A stretch of DNA of 59,329 bases from Chloroflexi bacterium TSY (GCA_019217005.1 JAHBNG010000093.1:1-59329), one strand, 5' to 3'. Shown: positions 21,354 to 31,710, counted from the first letter of the stretch. The notes: generated from the letters alone by a model not told the origin. Numbers and translations: made by a program.

Positions 21354-23588
21354 TCAGTGCTCTTTTGACGACAACTCCGTACGAAACTCTATAATATTCT
21401 CAAATCCCTCTTCTGTCGACCGATAAAGAATCAGCGCAAATCCATCTGCCCCGTCTGGCAACGGTTCCTTCAATGTTAACCGATATGGATCCGCAAATGG
21501 TGGATCCTTAGATAGCTCTTCTTGTAGAGCCTCCGCTGAGAAATTGAGATTTTGCCATGGACGACTGACGTCCTTTTGTGAGATCCCTTCCTCCTCGTCG
21601 AGAACGATCCATTCATCTTCGAGAATTGGTCGAACGCTAAGCGACATGTTCTCTAGCCAGGCATCTTCTTCTAGGTTCCAGTAAAGCGTCAGATCCATCG
21701 TAGGCACAATTTTTCTATTTGCCCCCCAAACGTTCAATCGATCTGGTGGCGTGAAGACCGGCCATCCAGTTGGCCCCGGTTTTGTATCAAAACCGACAAG
21801 ATGAATACCTGGCAATAGCGTCTCGTTCAACTGCATTTGAGGTACCGGTTCTGCGATTGAGACGGTCGTATTGACAGAATAAATGTTTATCCAGTCGGGG
21901 CTAATCGGTTGTGTCTGAAAGTGTATCGCGGCTGGCAATTCCGATACAAGTAATGAAGCTGCTGACACAGTCACAAGTACAGTTTCTCCCCGACTGAGTC
22001 GTTTGGATGCTTGTGGACTGCTAACGATTGCCAAATCGGGACGTATCCCCCAAACTTGTGTGAGGTATTGAAGCGCAAGCGCCTCATCGACTGATGCAAA
22101 GAGGTTTGCGTTCTGAGGAAGAGTTTGATCGAGAAGGAGTGCAGCTCGATCAAGTGCTGTATCACCGGGTCGGTTGTGGCTGTTGGCTGCGGGCCATGAA
22201 GCGCTGACTCGCCATATAAGCGCCAACACCATAAGTAGAGCGATTGTGGTTTTTCTGAGCGATTGAAGATGTGGCGGTGATATTTGGCGTGCCTGCGTAT
22301 GCTGACCGAGAACAGCTTTGTCCCGTATTTGCCTATCGAAATTTGATGTAGTGAAACGTGATGCAAAACTTTTCTGGAGATCAGTAATGAGGAGAAAAAT
22401 ACCTCCCAACCCGCATAAGATCAATGGATAGGCGGGCAAGATCACTTGAAACCAATTGCCAAAGCGGTAGATCCAACAGAAGAGAAGGTAGAGCGAGAGT
22501 GTACCATAAAGGAGAAAGGCCAACCGTCGCTCCAGCAGTCCAATCCCGATGATACCAAGCAAAACAAAGGGCAACCCTAATTCTTGCCAAATGAGTTCGG
22601 GAAACCCACCACCAAAGATAGGTCGTCCTGCCTCCAATCCCCAACTTAACTCTTGACGTCCTTGGGCAGTGCTGAGAAATGCCCAGAACCATTCATTGGG
22701 TGTCGACCACTCGCCTGTCCCCCACCACTCTGGATGTGCCGCACCCCGAACATAGACATATGAATAGGAGAGCAACGGAAGCAGTGCAGCGATGACGATT
22801 CGAAAGATGATTTGAGGTCGATATAGTTGCCAAGGTGCATCCCATAGCACCAGCACGATGAGGGGCGGGACAATAAAGACCACGGTGAGCATGTGTGCCA
22901 GCGATAGACCGCACAGGAAGGCAAGGAGAAGAGTGACATTTACGATTTTGGATCCTTCGACTTCGCTCAGCGCAGGTTTACGATCTGAGATGTTTGACAC
23001 ACTTGTGTCATTCGAATGGGGCTTTGTGACGAAGAATTTTACCTTTTCTGTCCAACGAAGATAAATGTAGAAAAGTGCCAATGTGTGCGCAATTGCACTG
23101 CTATATTGCTCTGTCGTTGTGGCGTAAAACCAAAAAAAATAGGTGACGGCGTAAAAAAATGTAAGTAGCCAAGCAAACCACCAATGCTGCGCTTCTCGAC
23201 AAACGATTTGGCACAGCAAACGGTAAAAGAGCCATAAACTCAACAGCGCCCATAGCAGACTATAACCACTGAGGATAGGAATCGGGTTGGGTAGTGGAAA
23301 ACCAAACAAACGCAGCCCATATCGAACACCATGAAACCAGAGCCACCCACCCATTGTGTAGATTGGATATCCAGGCGCATTGCTTGGACGAGCCTGCACT
23401 TGTGCATATTGATGTGTTATCAGATCTCCACCACGTAGTTCCTCCGGCTGTAACCCATTATCGAGCGTTAGAACATAGAGTAATCCACACAGCAGAATGA
23501 GCACAAAACCTGCTCGCTGTTCCGTCTTGTTCGTTCCACTGTTTGTCCAAAATTTCGCGCTTTTCATACTGTTGGAGGATGCTATCAT
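21354..23588 (-). CDS. DUF2723/GT-C-like membrane protein
   Basis: This 744-aa polytopic protein has about ten hydrophobic segments in its first 430 residues and a soluble C-terminal part. The segment after the first helix (GGDLITHQYAQVQARPSNAPGYPIY) matches the DUF2723 signature, in which an acidic loop residue precedes a PGYP motif. Members are predicted lipid-linked sugar transferases of the GT-C type, acting at the outer face of the membrane. The exact reaction is unknown. Around residues 204-212 the peptide PALSEVEG is encoded by a palindromic repeat inserted in frame (22950-22977). The gene is divergent from gyrA with 113 bp between them. The ATG at 23588 has no clear ribosome binding site, and ATG 23567 is an alternative. 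Confidence 0.78.
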   Translation of the reverse strand: MIASSNSMKSAKFWTNSGTNKTEQRAGFVLILLCGLLYVLTLDNGLQPEELRGGDLITHQYAQVQARPSNAPGYPIYTMGGWLWFHGVRYGLRLFGFPLPNPIPILSGYSLLWALLSLWLFYRLLCQIVCREAQHWWFAWLLTFFYAVTYFFWFYATTTEQYSSAIAHTLALFYIYLRWTEKVKFFVTKPHSNDTSVSNISDRKPALSEVEGSKIVNVTLLLAFLCGLSLAHMLTVVFIVPPLIVLVLWDAPWQLYRPQIIFRIVIAALLPLLSYSYVYVRGAAHPEWWGTGEWSTPNEWFWAFLSTAQGRQELSWGLEAGRPIFGGGFPELIWQELGLPFVLLGIIGIGLLERRLAFLLYGTLSLYLLFCWIYRFGNWFQVILPAYPLILCGLGGIFLLITDLQKSFASRFTTSNFDRQIRDKAVLGQHTQARQISPPHLQSLRKTTIALLMVLALIWRVSASWPAANSHNRPGDTALDRAALLLDQTLPQNANLFASVDEALALQYLTQVWGIRPDLAIVSSPQASKRLSRGETVLVTVSAASLLVSELPAAIHFQTQPISPDWINIYSVNTTVSIAEPVPQMQLNETLLPGIHLVGFDTKPGPTGWPVFTPPDRLNVWGANRKIVPTMDLTLYWNLEEDAWLENMSLSVRPILEDEWIVLDEEEGISQKDVSRPWQNLNFSAEALQEELSKDPPFADPYRLTLKEPLPDGADGFALILYRSTEEGFENIIEFRTELSSKEH
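22950..22977 (-). repeat. In-frame palindromic repeat encoding PALSEVEG
   Basis: The segment holds CTTCGACTTCGCTCAGCG and reads as PALSEVEG in the DUF2723 gene. The peptide has no place in the surrounding membrane protein pattern and lies in a loop beside divergent spacer residues. Confidence 0.7.
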
Positions 23589-23701
23589 GCATGGTTCAGA
23601 ATTTCAAAACTAGCGCCTGTTATCAGGATAGGAAATTTGCTCATTTTGCGGTATAATAGAGTGATATTTGTCAATAACGTTTCCTGTTCAGGAGTTGGTT
23701 C

Positions 23702-26392
23702 ATGCAAGATAGCTATGATTCCCAAAATGGTGCAACGCCTTCCGATGATGGAGAGTCGACTTTGGCGGAAGGGAGCAGCGCAAATGGCATAGAGAGCACG
23801 CTTGGCATAAATGGTCATGGGCTAAATGGTCATGGCGTCAATGCTGGCCACGTTCGTGCAGTCTCAATTGATGATGAGATGCGGGCCAGTTATCTTGAAT
23901 ATGCAATGAGTGTAATCGTTTCGCGTGCCCTACCTGATGCTCGAGATGGTCTGAAACCCGTACACCGTCGTATACTCTATGCAATGCACGATATGGGACT
24001 TCAGCCCAACAGTTCATATCGCAAGAGTGCACGCATTGTGGGTGAAGTTTTAGGTAAATATCATCCACATGGCGATGGGGCCGTCTATGACGCAATGGCG
24101 CGTATGGCTCAGGATTTTAGCCTACGCTACCCATTAGTCGATGGGCAGGGCAACTTTGGCTCGGTTGATGGTGATAGCCCTGCCGCGATGCGTTACACTG
24201 AGGCTCGATTGGCGCGCATCGCTGTTCCCCTGATCCAAGATATCGATATGGATACAGTTGATTGGGGGCTAAATTTTGACGATAGCCTGGAAGAACCTCA
24301 GGTCATGCCTGCAATGCTGCCCAATTTGCTGGTCAATGGAACAAGTGGTATTGCTGTGGGCATGGCAACGAATATACCGCCTCACAATCTAACCGAAGTC
24401 GCCAATGCCATTGTCTTCGTGATCGATCACTGGGAGCGTCGTCAGCAGATCGGTCTTGAAGAATTGATGGCCTTTGTAAAGGGTCCAGATTTCCCTACAG
24501 GTGGTATCATTCTCGGGACAGATGGGATTTCGCAAGCCTTTGCCACTGGGCGAGGCAGGGTTTTGGTCCGTGCGAAGACCGAAATCGAAGAAACGAACGG
24601 CAATCGCTTCCGTATCATTGTGACCGAAATTCCGTATCAAGTAAACAAGTCTTCGTTGATTGAGCGTATGGCTGAGCTGGTCCGTCTCGGGCGGCTGGAT
24701 CAGATCAGCGACTTGCGTGATGAAAGCGACCGGCGCGGTATGCGAATTGTCATCGAATTGAAGCGTGGAGCTGCTCCCAAAAAAGTAGCGAATCGGCTTT
24801 TCAAATTCACCCAGCTTCAGACCTCATTTGGCGTTAACACGCTGGCGTTGGTCAACGGCGAGCCAACGATGTTAAGCTTGCGCAAAGCCTTGATTGTCTA
24901 CGTGGATCATCGGGTTGATGTTCTCACGCGACGCACTGAATTTCAGCTTGGTAAGGCACGCGAGCGGGCGCATATTCTCGAAGGATTGCGCATTGCTCTC
25001 GAATTTCTGGATGAAGTGATCCAGACCATTCGCAACAGCGAAAGTGTTGATGACGCCCGCACGCAGTTGATGTCCCGCTTTGGGCTGTCGCAAGTGCAAG
25101 CCCAAGCCATTTTAGACATGCAATTGCGTCGTCTGGCTGCTTTGGAACGCCAAAAGATTGAAGACGAATATCAGGAAATCCTGCGTCGTATTGAGTATCT
25201 AGAAGATCTGCTCGCCCATCCTGAAAAGATTCGGGCATTGGTGCGCGAAGACATCCTGGAGTTGAAAGAAAAGTTTGGCGACGAGCGACGCACACGCATC
25301 ATGGCTGGCGCAAATGGTGATTTCAATGAAGAGGATTTAATTACGCAAGAAAATGTCCTCATCAGTTATAGCGCTGGCTCTTATATCAAACGGATGCCAG
25401 CGGCCACATTTCGGGCACAGGGTCGCGGCGGACGGGGTGTCAAAGGGATGACCACCCGTGCTGAAGACGCTGTCATCGATCTCTTTTTCGCTCGAACACT
25501 GGATCACATTTTGTTCTTCACAGACAAAGGGCGTGTCTACAGCAGCCGGGTCTATGAATTGCCAGAAGGAAGTCGCACGTCGCGTGGTGCTCACATTGCC
25601 AACGTTCTGAGTCTAATGGCAGATGAACATGTGACCACCATGCTTGTTGTGCCCGATTTCAAACAAGCAGATTATGTAACACTTTTGACGGCGAAAGGCC
25701 GCATCAAACGAATGGATCTTAGTTCCTTTAGCAATGTCCGTGCGAGTGGCGTCATTGCCATGAACCTGGATTCCAGTGATTCACTCCATTGGGCACGCTT
25801 GACGACAGGCAACGAAGACTTTATTATTGTCACGCGTGGCGGTAAGTCGTTGCGGTTTGTTGAGTCTGCTGTCCGACCGATGGGACGTACAGCAGCGGGC
25901 GTCATGGCAATCCGCTTGTTGGGTGATGATCGGGTCGTCAGTTTTGATGTTGTGAAACCGAATGAAGATCTACTCGTATTACATGAGCGGGGCAATGGTA
26001 AACGAGTTGCACTAGAAGAATATTCACCCAAAGGACGTTATAATCAAGGCATTTGGACCACGGATCATCGTCGGTTGGACGAGGTAGGGCCGATCGTTGC
26101 CGCCCGTGTGGTGAGTTCCGAAGATGAGATTACGGTGATTACGAGCGAAGGTATCATCATGCGCACGCCTGTTCAAGGTATCAGCCAAATGGGGCGCAGT
26201 ACGCGCGGTGTGCGCATAGTGAACTTGCAAGAAGGGGATACTGTTGCAGCTATGGCAGTACTCAATCACGAAGATCTAAACCGCCAAGTTGAAGGTTCAG
26301 AGGAAGAGAGATTATTGCCGCCTGTTCCATTAGAAACAAAGACAGACGTCGAGACGGAATCAGATTTGATACCTGAGCCCACCGAAGTCTAG
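23702..26392 (+). CDS. DNA gyrase subunit A
   Basis: This 896-aa subunit cleaves and rejoins DNA for supercoiling with GyrB. A 55-residue Asn/Gly/His-rich N-terminal extension (several NGHG repeats) precedes the conserved start ([32 protein letters not shown]). The catalytic Tyr is about residue 164 ([10 protein letters not shown]). The C-terminal beta-pinwheel has the GyrA box region [13 protein letters not shown], which marks gyrase and not topoisomerase IV. In the quinolone-determining region [10 protein letters not shown] (121-130), Gly 126 stands where E. coli has Ser83. AGGAG lies about 9 bp before ATG 23702 and a TATAAT box is at 23652-23657. Confidence 0.97.
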   Translation: MQDSYDSQNGATPSDDGESTLAEGSSANGIESTLGINGHGLNGHGVNAGHVRAVSIDDEMRASYLEYAMSVIVSRALPDARDGLKPVHRRILYAMHDMGLQPNSSYRKSARIVGEVLGKYHPHGDGAVYDAMARMAQDFSLRYPLVDGQGNFGSVDGDSPAAMRYTEARLARIAVPLIQDIDMDTVDWGLNFDDSLEEPQVMPAMLPNLLVNGTSGIAVGMATNIPPHNLTEVANAIVFVIDHWERRQQIGLEELMAFVKGPDFPTGGIILGTDGISQAFATGRGRVLVRAKTEIEETNGNRFRIIVTEIPYQVNKSSLIERMAELVRLGRLDQISDLRDESDRRGMRIVIELKRGAAPKKVANRLFKFTQLQTSFGVNTLALVNGEPTMLSLRKALIVYVDHRVDVLTRRTEFQLGKARERAHILEGLRIALEFLDEVIQTIRNSESVDDARTQLMSRFGLSQVQAQAILDMQLRRLAALERQKIEDEYQEILRRIEYLEDLLAHPEKIRALVREDILELKEKFGDERRTRIMAGANGDFNEEDLITQENVLISYSAGSYIKRMPAATFRAQGRGGRGVKGMTTRAEDAVIDLFFARTLDHILFFTDKGRVYSSRVYELPEGSRTSRGAHIANVLSLMADEHVTTMLVVPDFKQADYVTLLTAKGRIKRMDLSSFSNVRASGVIAMNLDSSDSLHWARLTTGNEDFIIVTRGGKSLRFVESAVRPMGRTAAGVMAIRLLGDDRVVSFDVVKPNEDLLVLHERGNGKRVALEEYSPKGRYNQGIWTTDHRRLDEVGPIVAARVVSSEDEITVITSEGIIMRTPVQGISQMGRSTRGVRIVNLQEGDTVAAMAVLNHEDLNRQVEGSEEERLLPPVPLETKTDVETESDLIPEPTEV

Positions 26393-26523
26393 ATATAATG
26401 GTTCTTTGAGGTTTTGTGGGGTAAACAGTGGATAGTTTGTTGGTTTGCTCGTTTGTTCACCAACCATCTAACCGACAAACCAACTGGCAACCACACAATT
26501 CCTCAGACAACCGATATAATTTG
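26393..26523. repeat. Hairpin-forming dispersed repeat (family 3), copy 2
   Basis: It is the reverse complement homologue of 15293-15420 and starts directly at the gyrA stop codon. The two halves are partly self-complementary, so it can act as a terminator or mRNA 3' stabiliser. Identity is high but not complete. Confidence 0.75.
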
Positions 26524-26531
26524 TAAATATG

Positions 26532-26686
26532 GGGGTGGTTCATTTTAGCTGGATAGATAGGTTTACACTTTTAGAAACAGAAAGAACGTTTATATTCTCT
26601 GATTTCGCCGGTTCTCAGAGAGAAAACGGTCTCATATAGATTTTTGTCTATATATCAAAAGTGTAAACCTAATTTTGAACCACCCC
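26532..26686 (+). mobile_element. 155-bp MITE (family 1), copy B
   Basis: It has the same ends and body as copies C, D and E. The left target copy TAAATATG is at 26524-26531. The right copy is displaced to 28294-28301 by the IS701-like insertion, and the restored right flank would read TAAATATG. The MITE thus inserted at the start codon of the gene at 28299. Confidence 0.92.
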
Positions 26687-26689
26687 TAA

Positions 26690-28292
26690 TACTACTGTGC
26701 ATCAAGTAAAGGCTCGATAATGTTCGATTTTTGCACAAGATAATGCGAGCGTTTAGCGGAAGCAAGACGACGTTGCTTGTAGCGAAGGCGCTCGATAGTC
26801 TCAGCGAGTGTCAAGACAGGTTTAGGCAGAACGGCATGGAGAAGTTCAACAACCTGTGGCAAAGTGAGAGCGGGGGCATCATATTTGAGGAAAACTGAGA
26901 ACGAGCCAAGAAACCAAAGGCCAAAATGACTAAGGTCATATGATGATGCCAACCGAGCCAACTGCGAGTTTCATATTCGTTGAGTCCGAGAAACTGCTTG
27001 GCTTGTTCAAAATGGTTTCAATGGGCCAACGCAAAGCAGAAACAGTGGCGAAGTCATCCAAGGAAGTCTCAAGGGTGCATTGGAGAAAGTATTGCAGAGA
27101 GCAATCGGGATTGCGGCGGACGATGAGCCAGAGAGCAGAACCGGGGAGCCCATTGCGGACAGAGACAATGCGGCGACAAGCAATGGAAGCAACGATGAAG
27201 CCCTTGGAGCCCTCTTTGAGAACATGCTGTTGCCACTCATGCTCCTGGAAGGTGTCAGCGAGTTGAGCAACGGTGAGAGGCGTAGGTTCACCAGGCCGGA
27301 CGCGGAGCTTGGAAGCTTTGCGCCCGCATCCAGATGATGCGGGCAGATAGGTCTGGGGGCTGGAGGTCCAGACACGAGTCTCTTTGGGCACTTCAGCAAA
27401 GTAGCTGTAAGCGGTTTGGCCATCAATGCAGTCAAGCAGATGAGTATCTTTGCCAAAGGCTTCATCCATAGTGATCCAGCGGATGGGCAACGCACCCAGG
27501 GCGTGCGTCTGCTCAATCATGGACCAAGCCAATTCATTTTTTGTTTGGAAGGTCAGGTCAGTGGGAAGACCGGTTTTGTACCGCTTCTCTGCATACTCAT
27601 CACTAAACCATTCTTGGGGGATATACAACCGACAGTTCAGTAAGGTATAGCCATGAGAGCTATTATATCCCAGGAAGACTCCGGCTTGACAGTTGGCGAT
27701 CTTGCCCAGTTCGCCACACCGCTGCCGCTTGACGCCCACTGACTCTTCTCCTTGCTTGGGAATGTCGCTCCCATCCAGGAGTAAGACGCCATTTGCGTCT
27801 CCCAACAACTCACCTGTCTGTCGAGTATGTTCCGCCAGCATCGCTTCACCGCTCCAGCGGCTCTGACCCACAAAGCTTTGCAGGGGCGTACACCGATTCT
27901 CCTACTGTCGCCAGCGCGATGTTCTCGGCCGATTTGCGTTTGATTTCGGGGTCTAACAAGCCTCGCATGTAGTGGTACGCATGCTCTCTGAGCCACATGG
28001 CTGAAGTATGGACTATATATGGCATGATACTCCTGGAGTTGGTCGGCCAGTGCCGCCAGTTGCTCTTCTGTCAGTTCCAGCAGCGGCGGGCTTTCCAGTT
28101 GGCTGTAGTCATATTGATTGACTGCTTGAGCAAGTTTCATCTTGATTTCCTTTCATCGAAGACTGCTTCATTTTATTGGCTCTTCAGTCTATCTCATTTT
28201 TCCTTTGCATTCTGTTTGCGTTTTGTTAGCAATATGCCCAGAAATATAACGAATTTCCTTTGTGTTTCACAATATATTGCTGCACAGTAGTA
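26690..28292 (-). mobile_element. 1.6-kb IS701-like element nested at the MITE edge
   Basis: The ends are TACTACTGTGCA and its complement, and a 4-bp target duplication CTAA flanks them (26686-26689 and 28293-28296), which fits the YTAR target preference of the IS701 family. The first base of the target is the last base of MITE copy B. Confidence 0.9.
26692..28140 (-). pseudogene. IS701-family transposase, frameshifted
   Basis: The N-terminal piece starts at 28140, and the reading moves to another frame after HAIYSPYFSHVAQRA. The long middle piece (27871-26936) carries the family signatures VLLLDGSDIPKQGEESVGVKRQ, LGKIANCQAGVFLGY, LPIRWITMDEAFGKD and ALRWPIETI. A C-terminal piece lies in a third frame (26961-26692). 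At least two frameshifts separate the pieces, so the copy is inactive as written. Confidence 0.87.
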
Positions 28293-28298
28293 CTAAAT

Positions 28299-29669
28299 AT
28301 GCTGAACAAATCAGTCTTACAGCAGAAGCCAGGGCAAATGTTGGACTTTCTGCCAGATGCTGTGCCCGAACAGATGGCAGAGACATTGACCGCGTTTGCG
28401 AATAGCGAGGGTGGGACCTTGGTGTTAGGTGTCTCCGAAGAGGGGCGTTTGGGCAGCATTTTCGTGGAAGATGATGCGTCTGATGCCTTGGAGGGTGCCT
28501 TGCGTCTCTGTCGACCGCCTGTGCATACAGATTGGTATGCAGAAGAGGTCGCCGGTGGGGTTGTTATTCTGTTGTGTGTTGAACGAAGCGGCCAAATTCA
28601 TGCCCTAGCCGATGGCCGCATTTTGATGGGAAAAGGGCGCGAGAATGTTCCGTCCGATGGGTTGACCATTGAGCATTTGTTAGCCAGCCGTCCAACGGGA
28701 GATTTTGAAACCCAAGAAGTTCCAGGCTCCGCACGTGATGATCTGGATGATGGCGTTATTGATGAATATTTGGAGAAACGCCAGAAGCGCACTCCCCGGT
28801 CTTCCATTGTTGCCAAAGATAAGCTGCTTCAACAGATTGGAGCGCTGAGCGAAGAAAATGTGCCAACAGTAAGCGGTATGTTGCTCTTTGGGAAAGACCC
28901 CCAACTTTTCTTACCCCAAAGTCGTGCCGTTTTTGTGAAGTTCACTGATGTCCAGCCAAGAGGACCCGAAGGAGGCTTTGGTTACGGACGACGTGAAGAA
29001 ATTGGTGGACCATTGCCACAGATTGTGGATCGAGCATGGCGTGTTGTTTGGGAAGAGATGGATAACCAGTCAATTGTACGCGGCTTACATCGTCATGAGC
29101 AGACCGAATACCCCCAATCCGCTGTACGTGAAGCACTGGTTAACGCTGTTGCGCACCGTGACTATAAGATGACGGGGCGAAGCATTGAAATTCGTATGTA
29201 CACGGATCGCCTTGAGGTGACAAGTCCCGGCGGTTTACCTGCACACATTACGCTCGATAACATTGTGGAGGAGCACTACAGTCGCAACCCACGGGTAGTC
29301 AACGGTTTATATCAGTGGGGATATATTGAAGAATTGGGTTTGGGCGTTGATCGAATGATCGAAGATATGACTGCTTCGGGGCACCAGCCGCCTATTTTTG
29401 AGGCGAAAAGTCATCGCTTTACGGTGATATTGCAAAATGGTAAGGACATGAGCCGGGTTGTTCCCGAAGTAGATGGGAACATGAATGAACGTCAGATGAA
29501 AGCCATGCAATACGTACAGCAGAATGGCACGATCAACAATCGTTCCTACCGTGAACTTTGCCCCAACGCGGGTGCTGAGACATTGCGTTTGGATCTCGTA
29601 GACTTGGTCAATAAAGGAATCTTGCTCAAAATAGGGGATAAACGAGGAACACGCTATATCTTAAAATAG
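28299..29669 (+). CDS. AlbA_2/RecG-like ATP-binding DNA-binding protein
   Basis: This 456-aa protein begins with an AlbA_2 (Schlafen-like) region (MAETLTAFANSEGGTLVLGV), followed by an HATPase_c_4/RecG-like part (SAVREALVNAVAHRDYKMTGRSIEI, then RLEVTSPGGLP and LGLGVDRMIEDM) and a C-terminal winged-helix-like stretch (about 400-456). Relatives are annotated as putative transcriptional regulators or ATP-dependent DNA-binding proteins, and the function is not settled. The start ATG lies inside the target duplication TAAATATG, so the native promoter and Shine-Dalgarno are now separated by the MITE and IS (26532-28292). Expression, if any, must come from those elements. No frameshift is seen. Confidence 0.8.
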   Translation: MLNKSVLQQKPGQMLDFLPDAVPEQMAETLTAFANSEGGTLVLGVSEEGRLGSIFVEDDASDALEGALRLCRPPVHTDWYAEEVAGGVVILLCVERSGQIHALADGRILMGKGRENVPSDGLTIEHLLASRPTGDFETQEVPGSARDDLDDGVIDEYLEKRQKRTPRSSIVAKDKLLQQIGALSEENVPTVSGMLLFGKDPQLFLPQSRAVFVKFTDVQPRGPEGGFGYGRREEIGGPLPQIVDRAWRVVWEEMDNQSIVRGLHRHEQTEYPQSAVREALVNAVAHRDYKMTGRSIEIRMYTDRLEVTSPGGLPAHITLDNIVEEHYSRNPRVVNGLYQWGYIEELGLGVDRMIEDMTASGHQPPIFEAKSHRFTVILQNGKDMSRVVPEVDGNMNERQMKAMQYVQQNGTINNRSYRELCPNAGAETLRLDLVDLVNKGILLKIGDKRGTRYILK

Positions 29670-29671
29670 TA

Positions 29672-29765
29672 TTGGGAAATATCCCAAAATTAACCCAAAT
29701 TCCAATTGGGATATTTTGGGATAACTTGGATTAATTTGGAAATACTTGGGATATTTTGGGATAAC
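29672..29765 (+). promoter_or_regulatory. TTGGGATAT repeats upstream of lepB
   Basis: A 20-bp sequence, TTGGGATATTTTGGGATAAC, occurs exactly at 29706-29725 and 29746-29765, a 40-bp period. A near-palindrome TTGGGAAATATCCCAA lies at 29672-29687. They fill the gap between the preceding gene and lepB and look like operator sites. Confidence 0.6.
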
Positions 29766-29775
29766 ATAAGGATAT

Positions 29776-30588
29776 ATGTCAGAATCAAGAAATCTGCCTT
29801 CAGCTCAGTCATCAGATCATGGATCGGATCAGCCGCTTGAATCTGAACTCACGCTTTCGGCACATCAAGCAACATCATCGTCGGAATCAGTTTCGCCGGA
29901 TTCATCTATATCTGAACCGTTCTTGGTCGCTACGCAAAGCAATTCCCATGTAACCATACTGGGCATGGATGGAGAGCCTGAAGGCAGTTTGAAGGACTCA
30001 TCGGTCGGAGCGGAGAATGAAGAGAACAAAGAGCAGGCTCCATCTGCCTGGATGATGTTGCGCGAGGTCACAGAAACGATCGTACTCGCTCTGATCATCT
30101 TCCTTTTGATGCGTCAGGTGGTTCAGAATTATCGTATTGAAAGCCAGTCAATGGAGCCCAATTTTTCAGAAGGACAGTTCATCCTGGTCAACAAACTATC
30201 TTATATACTAGGTGAACCAAACCGTGGCGATGTTGTTGTTTTCCACAACCCGAATAATACAGATCAAGATTTTATTAAGCGCGTGATTGGATTGCCCGGC
30301 GACACTCTTCAAATCACGAATCAGCAAGTGTTCATCAATCATACTGTTCTGGACGAAGAATACATTCAGTATGAAATTCGGTCAGGCGAAGAACTTGGTC
30401 CCTTTGTGATTGAACCAGGCAATTTATTTGTTATGGGAGACAACCGTCCTAATTCGAGCGATAGTCGTTTCTTTGGACAATTGTCACAAGATTTGCTTGT
30501 TGGTAAAGCCTGGTTACGTGTTTGGCCCGCAAATCGTTGGGGATTAATTGATCATTATCATGAGAATACTGTCATGGCTGCACCGTAA
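29776..30588 (+). CDS. Signal peptidase I (lepB)
   Basis: This 270-aa membrane protease removes signal peptides from exported proteins. A Ser/Glu-rich cytoplasmic N-terminus (about 90 residues) precedes one membrane segment (IVLALIIFLLMRQVV). The catalytic Ser is S125 (SQSMEPN) and the general-base Lys is K168 (FIKRVIGLPGD). The last signature MGDNRPNSSDSRFFG is intact. AAGGA before the ATG at 29776 supports the start. The long charged N-terminus is larger than in E. coli-like enzymes but common in other phyla. It is the only export protease gene in the window and fits with SecA upstream. Confidence 0.95.
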   Translation: MSESRNLPSAQSSDHGSDQPLESELTLSAHQATSSSESVSPDSSISEPFLVATQSNSHVTILGMDGEPEGSLKDSSVGAENEENKEQAPSAWMMLREVTETIVLALIIFLLMRQVVQNYRIESQSMEPNFSEGQFILVNKLSYILGEPNRGDVVVFHNPNNTDQDFIKRVIGLPGDTLQITNQQVFINHTVLDEEYIQYEIRSGEELGPFVIEPGNLFVMGDNRPNSSDSRFFGQLSQDLLVGKAWLRVWPANRWGLIDHYHENTVMAAP

Positions 30589-30688
30589 TGGGGAGTCGAT
30601 GTTGATCCCGTGGAAGCCCCATGAATCATTTGTATTTCTTGATTGGGGCGCAGACATTGAGAGACAAACAAGCTGGAGACATAATTGA

Positions 30689-30985
30689 ATGACAACTCGT
30701 ACACGGGATTTTGCATTGGTTATTGGGCATGCTTGGCGCTGCTACGACTGTCGGGATGGATTACTTTCTGATCCGAATCGAGCTTGGATGGGTTACAAGT
30801 TGAGCGAAGCTGAACGCAAACGAGCCTTGGGCTTAACAGATGATTCCTTTCGGACAGTCATGGCGTTAGCAGAGGCAACGGGCCTTTCAGTGAAGGAACT
30901 AGAAGAAGCGATTGATCATCCACATGCCCGTTTGCGCCATTTGGGAGTAAGCAAAAGTATTTTTAGTACGGCTGGTCGATATTAA
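30689..30985 (+). CDS. Small conserved-type protein, Os1348/NHLP-like
   Basis: This 98-aa soluble protein has a helical composition. The pattern FALVIGHAW..DGLLSDPNRAWMGYKLSEAERKRAL resembles the Os1348/NHLP-leader and LigA-like small domain, in which a short N-terminal helix precedes an LLxDPxxAxxGYxLSxxE motif. That is a weak match by eye. The C-terminal half has a helix-turn-helix-like stretch (TVMALAEATGLSVKELEEAI). It ends 8 bp before the MBL-fold gene and they probably share a transcript. Confidence 0.5.
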   Translation: MTTRTRDFALVIGHAWRCYDCRDGLLSDPNRAWMGYKLSEAERKRALGLTDDSFRTVMALAEATGLSVKELEEAIDHPHARLRHLGVSKSIFSTAGRY

Positions 30986-30993
30986 GTTAGATT

Positions 30994-31710
30994 ATGAAAC
31001 AAGTTACCCCGGGTCTATGGGATTTTGATGAGATTAGTGATAGTGTTCATTGTTATCTGTGGGAATGGTCTGGTGGTGTCACCCTAATTGATGCAGGATA
31101 TCCACATGACGGGGAAGCCATTTTGGACGCATTGCGCAAAAATGGCTATCCATTGCATAGCGTCCAGCGTGTCATTGTCACCCATGTCGATCTAGATCAC
31201 ACTGGTGGCTTGGCTATTGTGCGGCGTGCAACCCAAGCACCCATTGCTTGCCATGCAGTTGAGCGAGAGTTCTTGGAACAGCCGCATCGTCGCCAGCCAA
31301 AGGCTCTCTATCTGCGTCCTCTTTACTGGATCATTACCAATTTTGTTGAAGGATATCGCCTCCAACCTTTGACGCCGGACGAACTCATGGTTGATGGACA
31401 AGTTTTACCTGAGGGATTTACGGTTATCCATACACCGGGTCACACACCGGGTCACATCTCCTTACTGCATAAGGAGAAACGATTTCTCATTACGGGAGAT
31501 GCATTATCCAATCGCGGTGGCAAACTGCGCACGCCTATCTCACTCTACACGCCCGATGAGTACAACGCCCAACGCAGCATTTGGCGGCTCGCCAAAAAGT
31601 ATAGCAAAGATATCGATGTGATCGCCTTTGGACATGGCCCGCCCATCCTCAAAAATGGCGGCAAACGCATCAACGGCTTGACGAGCCAAGTCTTTTCGCA
31701 AAATGTGTAG
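30994..31710 (+). CDS. MBL-fold metallo-hydrolase
   Basis: This 238-aa protein has the metallo-beta-lactamase fold. The metal site reads THVDLDHTGG (residues 63-72), so the second His of the usual HxHxDH is Asp 66, a variant seen in many MBL-fold hydrolases. Further ligands are in HTPGHTPGHISLL, ITGDAL and FGHGPP. The substrate is not predictable; relatives include lactonases and thioesterases. It is probably cotranscribed with the small protein upstream and precedes the tRNA-Asp. Confidence 0.88.
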   Translation: MKQVTPGLWDFDEISDSVHCYLWEWSGGVTLIDAGYPHDGEAILDALRKNGYPLHSVQRVIVTHVDLDHTGGLAIVRRATQAPIACHAVEREFLEQPHRRQPKALYLRPLYWIITNFVEGYRLQPLTPDELMVDGQVLPEGFTVIHTPGHTPGHISLLHKEKRFLITGDALSNRGGKLRTPISLYTPDEYNAQRSIWRLAKKYSKDIDVIAFGHGPPILKNGGKRINGLTSQVFSQNV

